This document shows, in pieces, positions 1 through 6,603 of a stretch of 10,217 bases of DNA; the first letter of the stretch is position 1; each line of letters opens with the position of its first letter. The translations under genes and the position numbers were made by a program. This stretch comes from an uncultured Amylibacter sp. GTDB taxonomy: Bacteria; Pseudomonadota; Alphaproteobacteria; Rhodobacterales; Rhodobacteraceae. The DNA lies in the NCBI GenBank assembly GCA_938001995.1, contig CALLAV010000090.1, forward strand, positions 1 through 10,217. Direction: 5' to 3'. The notes under the pieces were generated by a model. The model did not search any database. It was not told the DNA's origin and worked only from the letters and a program-made list of their open reading frames with translations.

Positions 1-1233
1 AGCGACCAAAAGCGAGATAGTGTAATCAGGAACGATCAATTGCACGACATAGCCTGTGTAGGCCCCCATCATGATATATTCGCCGTGCGCCATATTGATC
101 ACGCCCATCTGCCCAAAGGTGATCGCAAGGCCAATGGCGGCTAAAAAGTAGATGGATGCCAGCGACAACCCATCCAAGCCCAGATCAAGGGTCTGCGCCC
201 AGCCTACACGCGTTTCAACGCGATCAAGTGTTGCCCGCGCTATGGCAGTGATTTCGGCGTTTTTCTCTGAATACACCTCGTAAAAAACGTGGGATTGCAA
301 TGCAGTATCAATATCTTGAGGAGTGACCAAGGGCGGAACAATGCCAGCGTTCGCTAGGGCGTCATAGGCTTGCGTGCGGGCCGCATCTGTTCCAAGTTGC
401 GCGATGGGGACACCGCCGACACGCCCCTCTTCAATGTTCGCTTCAAGGGCGGTGCGGATCGCGTTCGCAGGAATGATTGCAGGGGCGAGCCCCGCTTTGA
501 CCAACGCTTCATAGCGCGCCTCTCGCTCATCCATCGGGTCGGTGACACTTGCGATGTTTGCGGCTGGCAAAGTCTTTGCAACACCCGATGTCGTCACCAA
601 AATTTGGTTCAAAACCGCACGCGCCGCGACCGAGGTATCTTTGGACAAAGATTGAATTGCAGTGATGCGGTCAGCTTGGCCTTCTCCAAACCGTGCTGTC
701 AGAAAGGTTATCAACTGTTCTTTGCGCGCACGGATCGAAGGAACGTCTTCACCTTTTAGCGAAGCCATCAGTGGCGCGAGCTGATCTGCACCGCCGCGCC
801 GCGCGATGCTTTCAAGGGCACTCACCCTGCGCTTTGGATCAGGGTCGCTCAGTTGGAACTGCACAAGGGCTGTGCCAATGACACGCCGCACACCACCGTT
901 GGGGCGGATTTGGATGTACCCATCGGGCGCAACCTGTGTTTCAACGCCCGTATCCACATCACGCAAAAGCAATGCATCACCTTGTTCAGTGCCAATAAAA
1001 AACACCCCCGATTCCATGTCTTTCCAGACGGATCGATCGGACCAGTGTTCCAGAAAAACGGGTACTTGGGGCAACCCAGACGCCACCAGATCATCTAAAG
1101 CCAAACCCACTGAACTGCGTGAGGGTTTGGTGATCTCATCCGTGTGTTTTTGAAGAAGAGATTGAAGATCTTGAGCCTGTAGCGCAAAGGCAGAAGCGAA
1201 CAACCAGGCAAGGCCGATCAGGATACGAACCAT
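1..1233 (-). CDS. urtB: Urea ABC transporter permease UrtB (partial, C-terminus beyond left edge)
   Basis: One of the two membrane subunits of the UrtABCDE urea importer in the inner membrane. The frame is open from the ATG at 1233 to the window edge, giving the first 411 residues. Residues 1-20 form a signal peptide ([17 protein letters not shown]). A long soluble region, roughly 21-345, follows. It contains HEAT-like helices ([20 protein letters not shown]), as is usual in UrtB proteins. The membrane domain starts near residue 350 and carries the branched-chain permease signature around residues 378-391 ([14 protein letters not shown], Asn380), which separates UrtB/LivH-type permeases from other families. 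The gene lies 72 bp downstream of urtA on the same strand and is surely cotranscribed. A weak GAAGG lies 11 nt before the ATG. UrtB proteins are usually somewhat over 500 residues, so about a fifth is missing, and urtCDE probably follow outside. LivH is the alternative, but the N-terminal domain and the UrtA neighbour argue against it. Confidence 0.95.
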   Translation of the reverse strand, partial: MVRILIGLAWLFASAFALQAQDLQSLLQKHTDEITKPSRSSVGLALDDLVASGLPQVPVFLEHWSDRSVWKDMESGVFFIGTEQGDALLLRDVDTGVETQVAPDGYIQIRPNGGVRRVIGTALVQFQLSDPDPKRRVSALESIARRGGADQLAPLMASLKGEDVPSIRARKEQLITFLTARFGEGQADRITAIQSLSKDTSVAARAVLNQILVTTSGVAKTLPAANIASVTDPMDEREARYEALVKAGLAPAIIPANAIRTALEANIEEGRVGGVPIAQLGTDAARTQAYDALANAGIVPPLVTPQDIDTALQSHVFYEVYSEKNAEITAIARATLDRVETRVGWAQTLDLGLDGLSLASIYFLAAIGLAITFGQMGVINMAHGEYIMMGAYTGYVVQLIVPDYTISLLVA

Positions 1234-1270
1234 AAGAGAATTGACCTTCAAGTGGGGTATTAAACTGTCT

Positions 1271-1293
1271 GGGCCTGCCAGAAAAGCAGGCCC
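1271..1293 (-). promoter_or_regulatory. Intercistronic stem-loop between urtA and urtB
   Basis: A perfect 8-bp inverted repeat (GGGCCTGC / GCAGGCCC) with a 7-nt loop starts 12 nt after the urtA stop codon. On the coding (minus) strand it is followed by AGACAGTTTAAT, with no T-run, so it is not a classical Rho-independent terminator. Its place between a binding-protein gene and its permease gene fits an mRNA-stabilising or partly terminating element that keeps the binding protein more abundant than the permease. That role is inferred. Confidence 0.6.
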
Positions 1294-1305
1294 AAAGCGG
1301 TGGTC

Positions 1306-2589
1306 TTAGTAGTTAGACGTCAACTGAACGCAGGTCTTGGTTTCGGTGTTGTACATACCGCATCCCAGCTCTTTCCAGTCGGACATCAGAACCGCAGATT
1401 CTGGTAAGAAGTCTGTCCACGCATCGCCTGGCACTTCTTTGGTCTGGCTGACGATGTCGAATTGGCCGTCCGCTCTGATTTCGCCAATCACGACGGGTTT
1501 GGTCAGGTGATGGTTTGGCAACATTACCGCCGTGCCACCTGTGAGGTTTGGGAATTCCTGCCCGTACATTGCCGTACGTACCGCATCCACATCCGTTGTG
1601 CCTGCTTGTTTGACCGCGTTCACCCACATGTTAAAGCCAATGTAATGAGCCTCCATCGGGTCGTTGGTGACACGTTGTGCACCTGCGTGGGCTTTCCATG
1701 CGGCAACCCATTTGTCATTGGCTTCGCTTTTGGCGGATTGGAAGTAATTCCACGCGGCCAAATGCCCGACGAGGTTGGATGTATCAAGGCCGGATAGCTC
1801 TTCTTCACCCACCGAGAACGCCACAACTGGGATGTCATCAGCGGAAATACCCGCAGCGGCCAGTTCTTTGTAAAAGCCGATGTTCGCATCGCCGTTAATA
1901 GTAGAGATTACGCCGACTTGGCTGCCGTCTGCGCCCAATTCAACAACATCTGCAACGATTGTAGACCAGTCGGAATGACCAAACGGTGTGTAGTTAACGA
2001 AGATATTTTCCTCGGCCACGCCTTTGTCGATCAGATACTGTTTCAGGATCTTGTTCGTCGTCCGCGGATAGACGTAATCCGTCCCCAGCAACGCAAATTT
2101 TTCGACGCCCAATTCGTCAATGAAATAGTCTGTGGCAGGAATGGCCTGCTGGTTTGGTGAGGCCCCAGTGTAAAACACATTGCGCGAGCTTTCTTCACCC
2201 TCGTACTGGACAGGGTAGAACATCAAACCGTTCAGTTCTTCCAAAACAGGCAGCGCGGATTTGCGTGACACAGACGTCCATGCACCAAAGATCACATCCA
2301 CTTCGGACACAGTCAGCAATTCGCGCGCCTTTTCGGCGAACAAGGGCCAGTCAGATGCGGGATCGACGACAACGGCTTCTATCTGGCAATCAAGCAAGCC
2401 ACCTGCTTCGTTTTGCTGTTTTATCAACAGCTCCATTGTGTCTTTCAACGTAGTTTCGGAAATGGACATAGTGCCCGACAGCGAGTGCAAGACTCCAACC
2501 TTGATTGGGTCAGCGCAGTCTGCGGTGGCAATGGATCCTGCGAACATCAAGCCCGCCGCAGAAAGAGTGAGTTTGGTAGAAAAAGTCAT
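1306..2589 (-). CDS. urtA: Urea ABC transporter substrate-binding protein UrtA
   Basis: Periplasmic binding protein that captures urea and delivers it to UrtBC. The 427-residue length is normal for the family. A signal peptide covers about residues 1-23 (MTFSTKLTLSAAGLMFAGSI, then ATA before DC). The mature protein opens with the type-1 periplasmic-binding fold (IKVGVLHSLSGTMSISET). Typical UrtA stretches follow: DPASDWPLFAEKARELL, FGAWTSVSRKSALPVLE, MFYPVQYEGEESS near 124-136, and GTAVMLPNHHLTKPV in the C-terminal part. The MFYPVQYEG segment and the TMSISE segment distinguish UrtA from leucine-type binding proteins and from the amide sensor AmiC. The ATG at 2589 is supported by AAAAGG nine nt upstream and by the signal peptide starting there. 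This is the first gene of the urt operon and diverges from the ATP-grasp cluster. Nitrogen control (NtrC) is usual for urt operons, but no complete NtrC site is visible. Confidence 0.96.
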   Translation of the reverse strand: MTFSTKLTLSAAGLMFAGSIATADCADPIKVGVLHSLSGTMSISETTLKDTMELLIKQQNEAGGLLDCQIEAVVVDPASDWPLFAEKARELLTVSEVDVIFGAWTSVSRKSALPVLEELNGLMFYPVQYEGEESSRNVFYTGASPNQQAIPATDYFIDELGVEKFALLGTDYVYPRTTNKILKQYLIDKGVAEENIFVNYTPFGHSDWSTIVADVVELGADGSQVGVISTINGDANIGFYKELAAAGISADDIPVVAFSVGEEELSGLDTSNLVGHLAAWNYFQSAKSEANDKWVAAWKAHAGAQRVTNDPMEAHYIGFNMWVNAVKQAGTTDVDAVRTAMYGQEFPNLTGGTAVMLPNHHLTKPVVIGEIRADGQFDIVSQTKEVPGDAWTDFLPESAVLMSDWKELGCGMYNTETKTCVQLTSNY

Positions 2590-2598
2590 TGTGACATA

Positions 2599-2604
2599 CC
2601 TTTT
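2599..2604 (-). promoter_or_regulatory. Ribosome binding site of urtA
   Basis: AAAAGG on the minus strand, nine nt before the ATG at 2589. It supports this start over internal ones. Confidence 0.6.
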
Positions 2605-2645
2605 AGGCGTGCGGCACGGCCGTCGCCTTCTTGACGAACAGACGT

Positions 2646-2656
2646 CTTAGGCTAAG
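2646..2656. promoter_or_regulatory. 11-bp dyad in the urtA leader
   Basis: Perfect inverted repeat CTTAG-G-CTAAG, 57-67 bp upstream of the urtA ATG. The position suits an operator near the transcription start or a small leader hairpin. No binding protein can be named from the sequence. Confidence 0.3.
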
Positions 2657-2792
2657 CTGAACCACACAGCGTTTGCTGTAGCTGCGGACAGGGTGGATCG
2701 TGCAAGATTGTCCTGTTCGCGGCGCTTCTGATCGAAGCCTGTGAAGCGTCAACTTTGCACCTTGAACGGACAAGTCTGCCGCAAAATGAATC

Positions 2793-2807
2793 TTCTTGTT
2801 TCAAGAA
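2793..2807. promoter_or_regulatory. 15-bp dyad TTCTTG-N3-CAAGAA upstream of urtA
   Basis: Perfect 6-bp arms around TTT, about 200 bp upstream of the urtA ATG. The three-base centre makes a DNA operator more likely than a stable RNA hairpin. The cognate regulator is unknown. Confidence 0.3.
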
Positions 2808-2919
2808 AAATGCTTACTATTTGAGCGTTTTTTCAGACGTGATCCACAAATTGAGCAACAAGCGCAGCGCAATATTTGAATGCGGTTCCGTGGTGCAACT
2901 GCGAAGAAATTTAGCCTAG

Positions 2920-2936
2920 GTAATTGATAGTATTAC
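2920..2936. promoter_or_regulatory. 17-bp dyad GTAAT-N7-ATTAC
   Basis: Perfect 5-bp arms spaced by seven bases, in an AT-rich stretch. This is the classical layout for a dimeric helix-turn-helix regulator. It lies about 330 bp from urtA and 470 bp from the ATP-grasp gene, so its target is unclear. A chance match is possible in AT-rich DNA. Confidence 0.25.
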
Positions 2937-3030
2937 ATAAAAACGAGAAACAAAGCCCGACTAGAGCGCTTCACGAAAAACCGCAGTCCTCAGATGGTGC
3001 GTGACAGGTCAGTAAACCCTAGTGCAGAGC

Positions 3031-3072
3031 GCGTTTCGCGAAAGGCTGATGCTCCAGCTTTTCGCAAAACGT
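3031..3072 (+). terminator. Long imperfect hairpin with T-run (terminator-like)
   Basis: The arms 3031-3048 and 3055-3072 pair around a 6-nt loop (ATGCTC). The inner 11 positions (GCGAAAGGCTG / CAGCTTTTCGC) are uninterrupted, with one G-U pair. After a single C-A mismatch the outer GCGTTT / AAACGT arms also pair, ending in a G-U pair. Both wobbles are G-U in plus-strand RNA, and TTTTAA overlaps the 3' end of the stem only on that strand, so the plus orientation is favoured. No plus-strand gene lies upstream within the window, so it would terminate an unannotated transcript or block read-through into the ATP-grasp operon. A large operator or an old mobile-element end are alternatives. Confidence 0.45.
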
Positions 3073-3406
3073 TTTAATGGCCTCGCCTCGTTGTTTGAGC
3101 ATTCGGTTGCGAGGGCTTGGCGGGTTTTGATGCCAAACTGGACGCCCCAAGCACTATCACTGTGATTTGGCCATGCAACATTCGACGTAATTTCTAAGTC
3201 AACATAAGCAAAATAGGACCCTAAATCAGCCAATCACCTTCGAAAGAAACGAGTCTACACGCTAGTTTCACCGGTGGTAAAATTGTTGCCTACAAAATGT
3301 TCATTTGCCCTGTCGTGGCACATTGTTTTGGCCATATCCTTGCAAAACCCAGACGCGGTTCTTTGGTACGCGTTGCACTAAGCCCGTAAACCTGTAGTCT
3401 TCACAG

Positions 3407-4831
3407 ATGACCACAGATCAGACGCACTTTAGCGAGATGCAAACACCCGACGGTGTGCGCGCCCCCTATTCCCAATACGACGGATGGTTTTCAGACCAAG
3501 ACAAAGCTCGCCTGTCCAAGAAGGCACGCGAGGCCGAGGCTTTCTTTCGGCGAACAGGGATCACATTCAATGTTTATGGGGACAATGACGGCGAAGAACG
3601 CTTGATCCCATTCGATCTTGTCCCGCGCATTCTGTCCAACAAAGAATGGGCCAAACTGTCCAAGGGGATTGATCAACGGGTGTGTGCGATCAACGCATTC
3701 CTTCATGATATTTACAACCGCCAAGAAATTTTGCGCGCCGGCATCGTCCCCACTGAATTGATCGCCCAAAACGAAGCGTTTTTGCCAGAAATGATGGATT
3801 TCAGTCCACCCGGTGACGTTTACACCCACATCGTAGGCACGGATGTTGTGCGTACGGGTGAAGACGATTTCTTTGTGCTAGAAGACAACGCGCGCACGCC
3901 TTCGGGTGTCAGCTACATGCTCGAAAATCGCGAGACGATGTTGCAGATGTTCCCGGAATTGTTCTCGAAGATCAAAGTGCAATCCGTTGGCAATTATCCC
4001 AAACACTTACGCCGCTCGCTTGAGGCCTGTGCGCCCAAATCTGCGAGCGAACGGCCCTGCGTTGCGATTTTGACGCCGGGCATTCACAATTCAGCCTATT
4101 TCGAGCACAGTTTTCTGGCCGATCAAATGGGCGTGGAGTTAGTGGAAGGCCATGACCTGCGGGTTGTGGACGGCCATATCGCCATGCGCACCACTCGTGG
4201 GTACAAAGTGATCGACGTTCTGTATCGGCGTGTGGATGACGATTTTTTGGATCCGTTGACCTTTAACCCCAACTCAATGTTAGGCGTGCCTGGCATCATG
4301 GATGTGTACCGCGCTGGTAATATCACAATTACCAACGCACCCGGAACAGGGGTTGCAGATGATAAGGCGATTTACAGTTACATGCCCGACATCGTCGAGT
4401 TCTACACTGGCGAGCGGGCGATCCTGAAAAACGTAGAAACCCATCGCTGTTCTGAACCACAGACGCTGAAATATGTGCTCGATAACCTTGCTGATCTGGT
4501 CGTGAAAGAAGTTCACGGCTCTGGCGGATACGGAATGCTTGTCGGCCCTGCCGCCAGCAAAAGAGAGTTGTCAGATTTTGCAGCCAAGTTGAAATCCAAC
4601 CCTGCCAACTATATCGCGCAGCCGACGCTTTCGCTTTCGACCGTGCCAATTTTCACGAAGAAAGGCCTCGCGCCGCGCCATGTGGATTTGCGTCCCTTCG
4701 CGCTTGTGTCCCCGAGCGGTGTGGATATTACACCCGGCGGCTTGACCCGTGTTGCGCTGAAAGAAGGCAGCTTGGTCGTGAACAGCAGCCAAGGTGGCGG
4801 CACCAAAGACACTTGGGTCTTGGAGGACTGA
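3407..4831 (+). CDS. Circularly permuted ATP-grasp protein (type 2)
   Basis: Predicted ATP-dependent carboxylate-amine (peptide-forming) ligase of the circularly permuted ATP-grasp family, formerly DUF404/DUF407. The 474-residue length is normal. Family motifs appear in order: LEDNARTPSGVSYMLENR (158-175), LYRRVDDDFLDP (272-283), GVPGIMDVYRAGNITITNAP (293-312), the Gly-rich loop VVKEVHGSGGYGMLVGP (365-381), YIAQPTLSLS (402-411), RHVDLRPFAL (424-433) and the C-terminal SSQGGGTKDTWVLED. These acidic, basic and glycine motifs are where ATP and Mg would bind. There is no signal peptide, so the protein is cytoplasmic. The ATG at 3407 has no clear Shine-Dalgarno. An ATG at 3437 (residue 11) is possible, but the upstream residues look family-like. 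It is the first gene of the four-gene cluster, and its TGA shares a base with the ATG of the alpha-E gene. The true substrate is unknown. Confidence 0.95.
   Translation: MTTDQTHFSEMQTPDGVRAPYSQYDGWFSDQDKARLSKKAREAEAFFRRTGITFNVYGDNDGEERLIPFDLVPRILSNKEWAKLSKGIDQRVCAINAFLHDIYNRQEILRAGIVPTELIAQNEAFLPEMMDFSPPGDVYTHIVGTDVVRTGEDDFFVLEDNARTPSGVSYMLENRETMLQMFPELFSKIKVQSVGNYPKHLRRSLEACAPKSASERPCVAILTPGIHNSAYFEHSFLADQMGVELVEGHDLRVVDGHIAMRTTRGYKVIDVLYRRVDDDFLDPLTFNPNSMLGVPGIMDVYRAGNITITNAPGTGVADDKAIYSYMPDIVEFYTGERAILKNVETHRCSEPQTLKYVLDNLADLVVKEVHGSGGYGMLVGPAASKRELSDFAAKLKSNPANYIAQPTLSLSTVPIFTKKGLAPRHVDLRPFALVSPSGVDITPGGLTRVALKEGSLVVNSSQGGGTKDTWVLED
4822..4826 (+). promoter_or_regulatory. Ribosome binding site that fixes the alpha-E start
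   Basis: GGAGG lies inside the last codons of the ATP-grasp gene, four nt before the ATG at 4831. It argues for the ATG at 4831 and against the in-frame TTG at 4813. Confidence 0.7.
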
Positions 4832-5772
4832 TGTTAGGTAAAACCGCAGGTGGTCTCTATTGGATGTTTCGCTATCTGGAGCGGGCCGAAAACACGGCCC
4901 GTTTGATCGAAGCAGGCTTTCGCATCGCATTGACCCGATCCACAGACGCCGAGGCAGAGTGGAAATCCGTTGTTACGACATCTGCCACACAGGCAGGATA
5001 TGACGCAAAATACGACAGTTATGAAAGCGCCCATATAATTGATTATTTGTTGCGTGATGCAGAAAACGCAAATTCTGTCTTATCGGTGATCAAAATGGCC
5101 CGCGACAATGCGCGGTTGGTTCGCACGGCGTTGACAACCGAAGTGTGGTCAGCCGTGAATGAAACGTGGATGCTGTTCACCGAGGTTCTAAAGTCGCCCG
5201 TACCCGAGGTGGACCTGCCCCAGGTTCTTTCGACCATCCGCCAACAATCCGCGCTGGTGCGAGGAGCTTTGCTTGGCACAATGTTGCGCAATGACACGTT
5301 CCACTTTTGCCGCATCGGGACGCATATTGAACGAGCGGACAACACGGCGCGTATTATCGATGTCAAATACTTCTCGCTTTTGCCGACCACGTCGCGGGTT
5401 GGGGGGCGGTTGGACAATGTGCAATGGGAAACGCTGTTGCGATCCGTTTCGGCCCATCGCTCGTTTCGGTGGGCGGTTGAAGAGGATTTTACCGCCGCAG
5501 GCGTCGCCAGTTTCTTGATCCTTGATCGCCGCATGCCGCGTTCGCTGTCGTTTTGCGCCCAAGAGATTATTGGAAGTCTAAACAATCTCGCCGAGGATTA
5601 CGGTGCGAAAATGCCCTGTCATGATTTGGCGGATGCCATGGGTGCGCGTTTGTTGAACCGTGATATTTCATCCATTTTTGACGAAGGACTGCACGAGTTT
5701 TTGAACGCGCTTGTTTTGGATGCGGCGTCGCTTGGTCAGCAGATCGAGCAAGACTATCGGTTTGCAAACTGA
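4831..5772 (+). CDS. Alpha-E domain protein (DUF403)
   Basis: A 313-residue, apparently all-helical cytoplasmic protein of the alpha-E family, which habitually travels with circularly permuted ATP-grasp and transglutaminase genes. Its biochemical role is not established; a scaffold or catalytic partner of the ligase has been proposed. The N-terminus (LGKTAGGLYWMFRYLERAE) is the family signature. The Glu-rich helix ERAENTARLIE (18-28) recurs as ERADNTARIID (167-177), suggesting an internal duplication. Another conserved helix is ARDNARLVRTALTTEVW (90-106). The start was set at ATG 4831, because this gives the canonical family N-terminus, a good GGAGG and a TGATG overlap with the preceding stop. 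An upstream in-frame TTG would add six residues. The end again overlaps the next start by one base, so the three proteins are probably made in coupled amounts. Confidence 0.95.
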   Translation: MLGKTAGGLYWMFRYLERAENTARLIEAGFRIALTRSTDAEAEWKSVVTTSATQAGYDAKYDSYESAHIIDYLLRDAENANSVLSVIKMARDNARLVRTALTTEVWSAVNETWMLFTEVLKSPVPEVDLPQVLSTIRQQSALVRGALLGTMLRNDTFHFCRIGTHIERADNTARIIDVKYFSLLPTTSRVGGRLDNVQWETLLRSVSAHRSFRWAVEEDFTAAGVASFLILDRRMPRSLSFCAQEIIGSLNNLAEDYGAKMPCHDLADAMGARLLNRDISSIFDEGLHEFLNALVLDAASLGQQIEQDYRFAN

Positions 5773-6569
5773 TGCTGCTTCGGATCACACACAAAACGCA
5801 GTACAGCTATTCACAACCTGTGGATTATGCGCTGCAAAAGGTCCGCCTGACGCCGCGCAGTTCTGCCATTCAGGACATTTCTGATTGGGAGGTGACGGTA
5901 GACGGCGGCAAAGTCGAAGCCAGCTATTCAGATCATTACGGAAACCATGTCGATCTTGTTAGCATCGAACAAGGTGCGCAGAACCTGATTGTAACCGCAA
6001 CAGGCACAGCCAACACTCAAGACACGGCGGGCGTGTTTGGTAAAGTGTATGGCCGTGCGCCGCTGTGGCATTTCCAACAATCCACCCCTTTGACCACCCC
6101 AGCATTCAGCATGGCATCGCTTGCGGCGATATTGGAAGAGCACGACACGCAGCTAGCGGGGCTCCATGCTTTGTCAGCTGCGATATTAAGCGTAACACCC
6201 TATCAAGTTGGCGCAACGAATTCGGAAACCACTGCTGCGGCGGCCTTGGCCCTTGGGGCGGGCGTGTGTCAGGACCATGCGCATATCTTTATTACTGCGG
6301 CACGCATCGCAGGTCTTCCTGCACGCTATGTTAGTGGATACTTGATGATGGACGACCGCGTCGATCAAGACGCCAGCCACGCTTGGGCGGAAGCCCATGT
6401 TGACGGCGTTGGCTGGGTCGGTTTTGATGTATCGAACGGGATCTCGCCTGATGAACGCTATGTGCGCATTGCCATAGGCCGCGACGCACAGGACGCCGCG
6501 CCAATTTCTGGGCTTAGAATGGGTCAATCGGACGAAGCGATGATTGTATCTTTGCAGGTGCAGCAGTAA
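5772..6569 (+). CDS. Transglutaminase-like cysteine protease family protein
   Basis: A 265-residue papain-fold transglutaminase-core protein with the bacterial N-terminal beta domain (about 1-75; HKTQYSYSQPVDYALQKVRL). The catalytic triad is readable: Cys166 in AGVCQDHAH, His203 in ASHAWAE and Asp219 in GFDVSNG. Such proteins act as peptidases or amide-transfer enzymes. There is no signal peptide, so it should act in the cytoplasm beside the ATP-grasp and alpha-E proteins. The ATG at 5772 shares its A with the upstream TGA and has no Shine-Dalgarno, so translation is probably coupled to the alpha-E gene. Thirty-four bp separate it from Anbu. In this cluster it could cleave the bond that the ATP-grasp enzyme makes, or transfer the product to a protein; both are inferences. 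Confidence 0.95.
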   Translation: MLLRITHKTQYSYSQPVDYALQKVRLTPRSSAIQDISDWEVTVDGGKVEASYSDHYGNHVDLVSIEQGAQNLIVTATGTANTQDTAGVFGKVYGRAPLWHFQQSTPLTTPAFSMASLAAILEEHDTQLAGLHALSAAILSVTPYQVGATNSETTAAAALALGAGVCQDHAHIFITAARIAGLPARYVSGYLMMDDRVDQDASHAWAEAHVDGVGWVGFDVSNGISPDERYVRIAIGRDAQDAAPISGLRMGQSDEAMIVSLQVQQ

Positions 6570-6588
6570 GCAGGCCTGAAGATTAGGC

Positions 6589-6594
6589 AAAGGA
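6589..6594 (+). promoter_or_regulatory. Ribosome binding site of the Anbu gene
   Basis: AAAGGA lies nine nt before the ATG at 6604. The start matters because the second residue, Thr, becomes the catalytic N-terminus once Met is removed. Confidence 0.65.
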
Positions 6595-6603
6595 CTGCTT
6601 GAA

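Larger units (their letters stand above)
2590..3406. other. 817-bp divergent spacer without a convincing gene
   Basis: It separates the divergent urtA and ATP-grasp genes and must hold both promoters. All frames are broken by stops. The longest open stretch (minus 3009-3233, 74 codons, TTG start) resembles no family I know. No clear sigma-70 -35/-10 pair or complete sigma-54 site can be read. Several dyads stand out: 2646-2656, 2793-2807, 2920-2936, 3031-3072, 3156-3166 and a CACCGGTG palindrome at 3269-3276. By eye the centre (about 2780-3300) is richer in A+T than the flanking genes. This length is unusual in so compact a region and fits an extended regulatory region, an unannotated small RNA or a decayed gene. 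Confidence 0.7.

Noticed and set aside
370..1153. Plus-strand open frames across the urtB region
   Set aside because: The minus strand encodes an uninterrupted UrtB with signal peptide and permease motif; the plus frames have no family character and are shadows.
1271..1293. The urtA/urtB hairpin as a Rho-independent terminator
   Set aside because: No T-run follows on the coding strand, and urtB directly downstream needs the read-through transcript.
2891..2898. TTGCACCA on the minus strand, resembling an NtrC half-site upstream of urtA
   Set aside because: Only one half matches; the second arm at the expected spacing is absent, and one half-site is easily a chance match.
3316..3332. TGGCAC followed by TTTGGC, resembling a sigma-54 promoter upstream of the ATP-grasp gene
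   Set aside because: The GG to GC spacing is 12 bases instead of 10 and the -12 element lacks the TTGC core.
3363..3390. TTGGTA, 16 bp, CGTAAA as a sigma-70 promoter just before the ATP-grasp gene
   Set aside because: The -10 matches only three of six bases, and transcription would start almost at the ATG.
4813..4830. Upstream TTG start for the alpha-E gene
   Set aside because: ATG 4831 has GGAGG just upstream and yields the canonical family N-terminus; the extension only repeats bases of the ATP-grasp gene.
5043..5585. 180-codon minus-strand frame inside the alpha-E gene
   Set aside because: It lies fully antisense to a well-supported gene, is rich in Arg and Ser as expected of a shadow frame, and has no recognisable domain.
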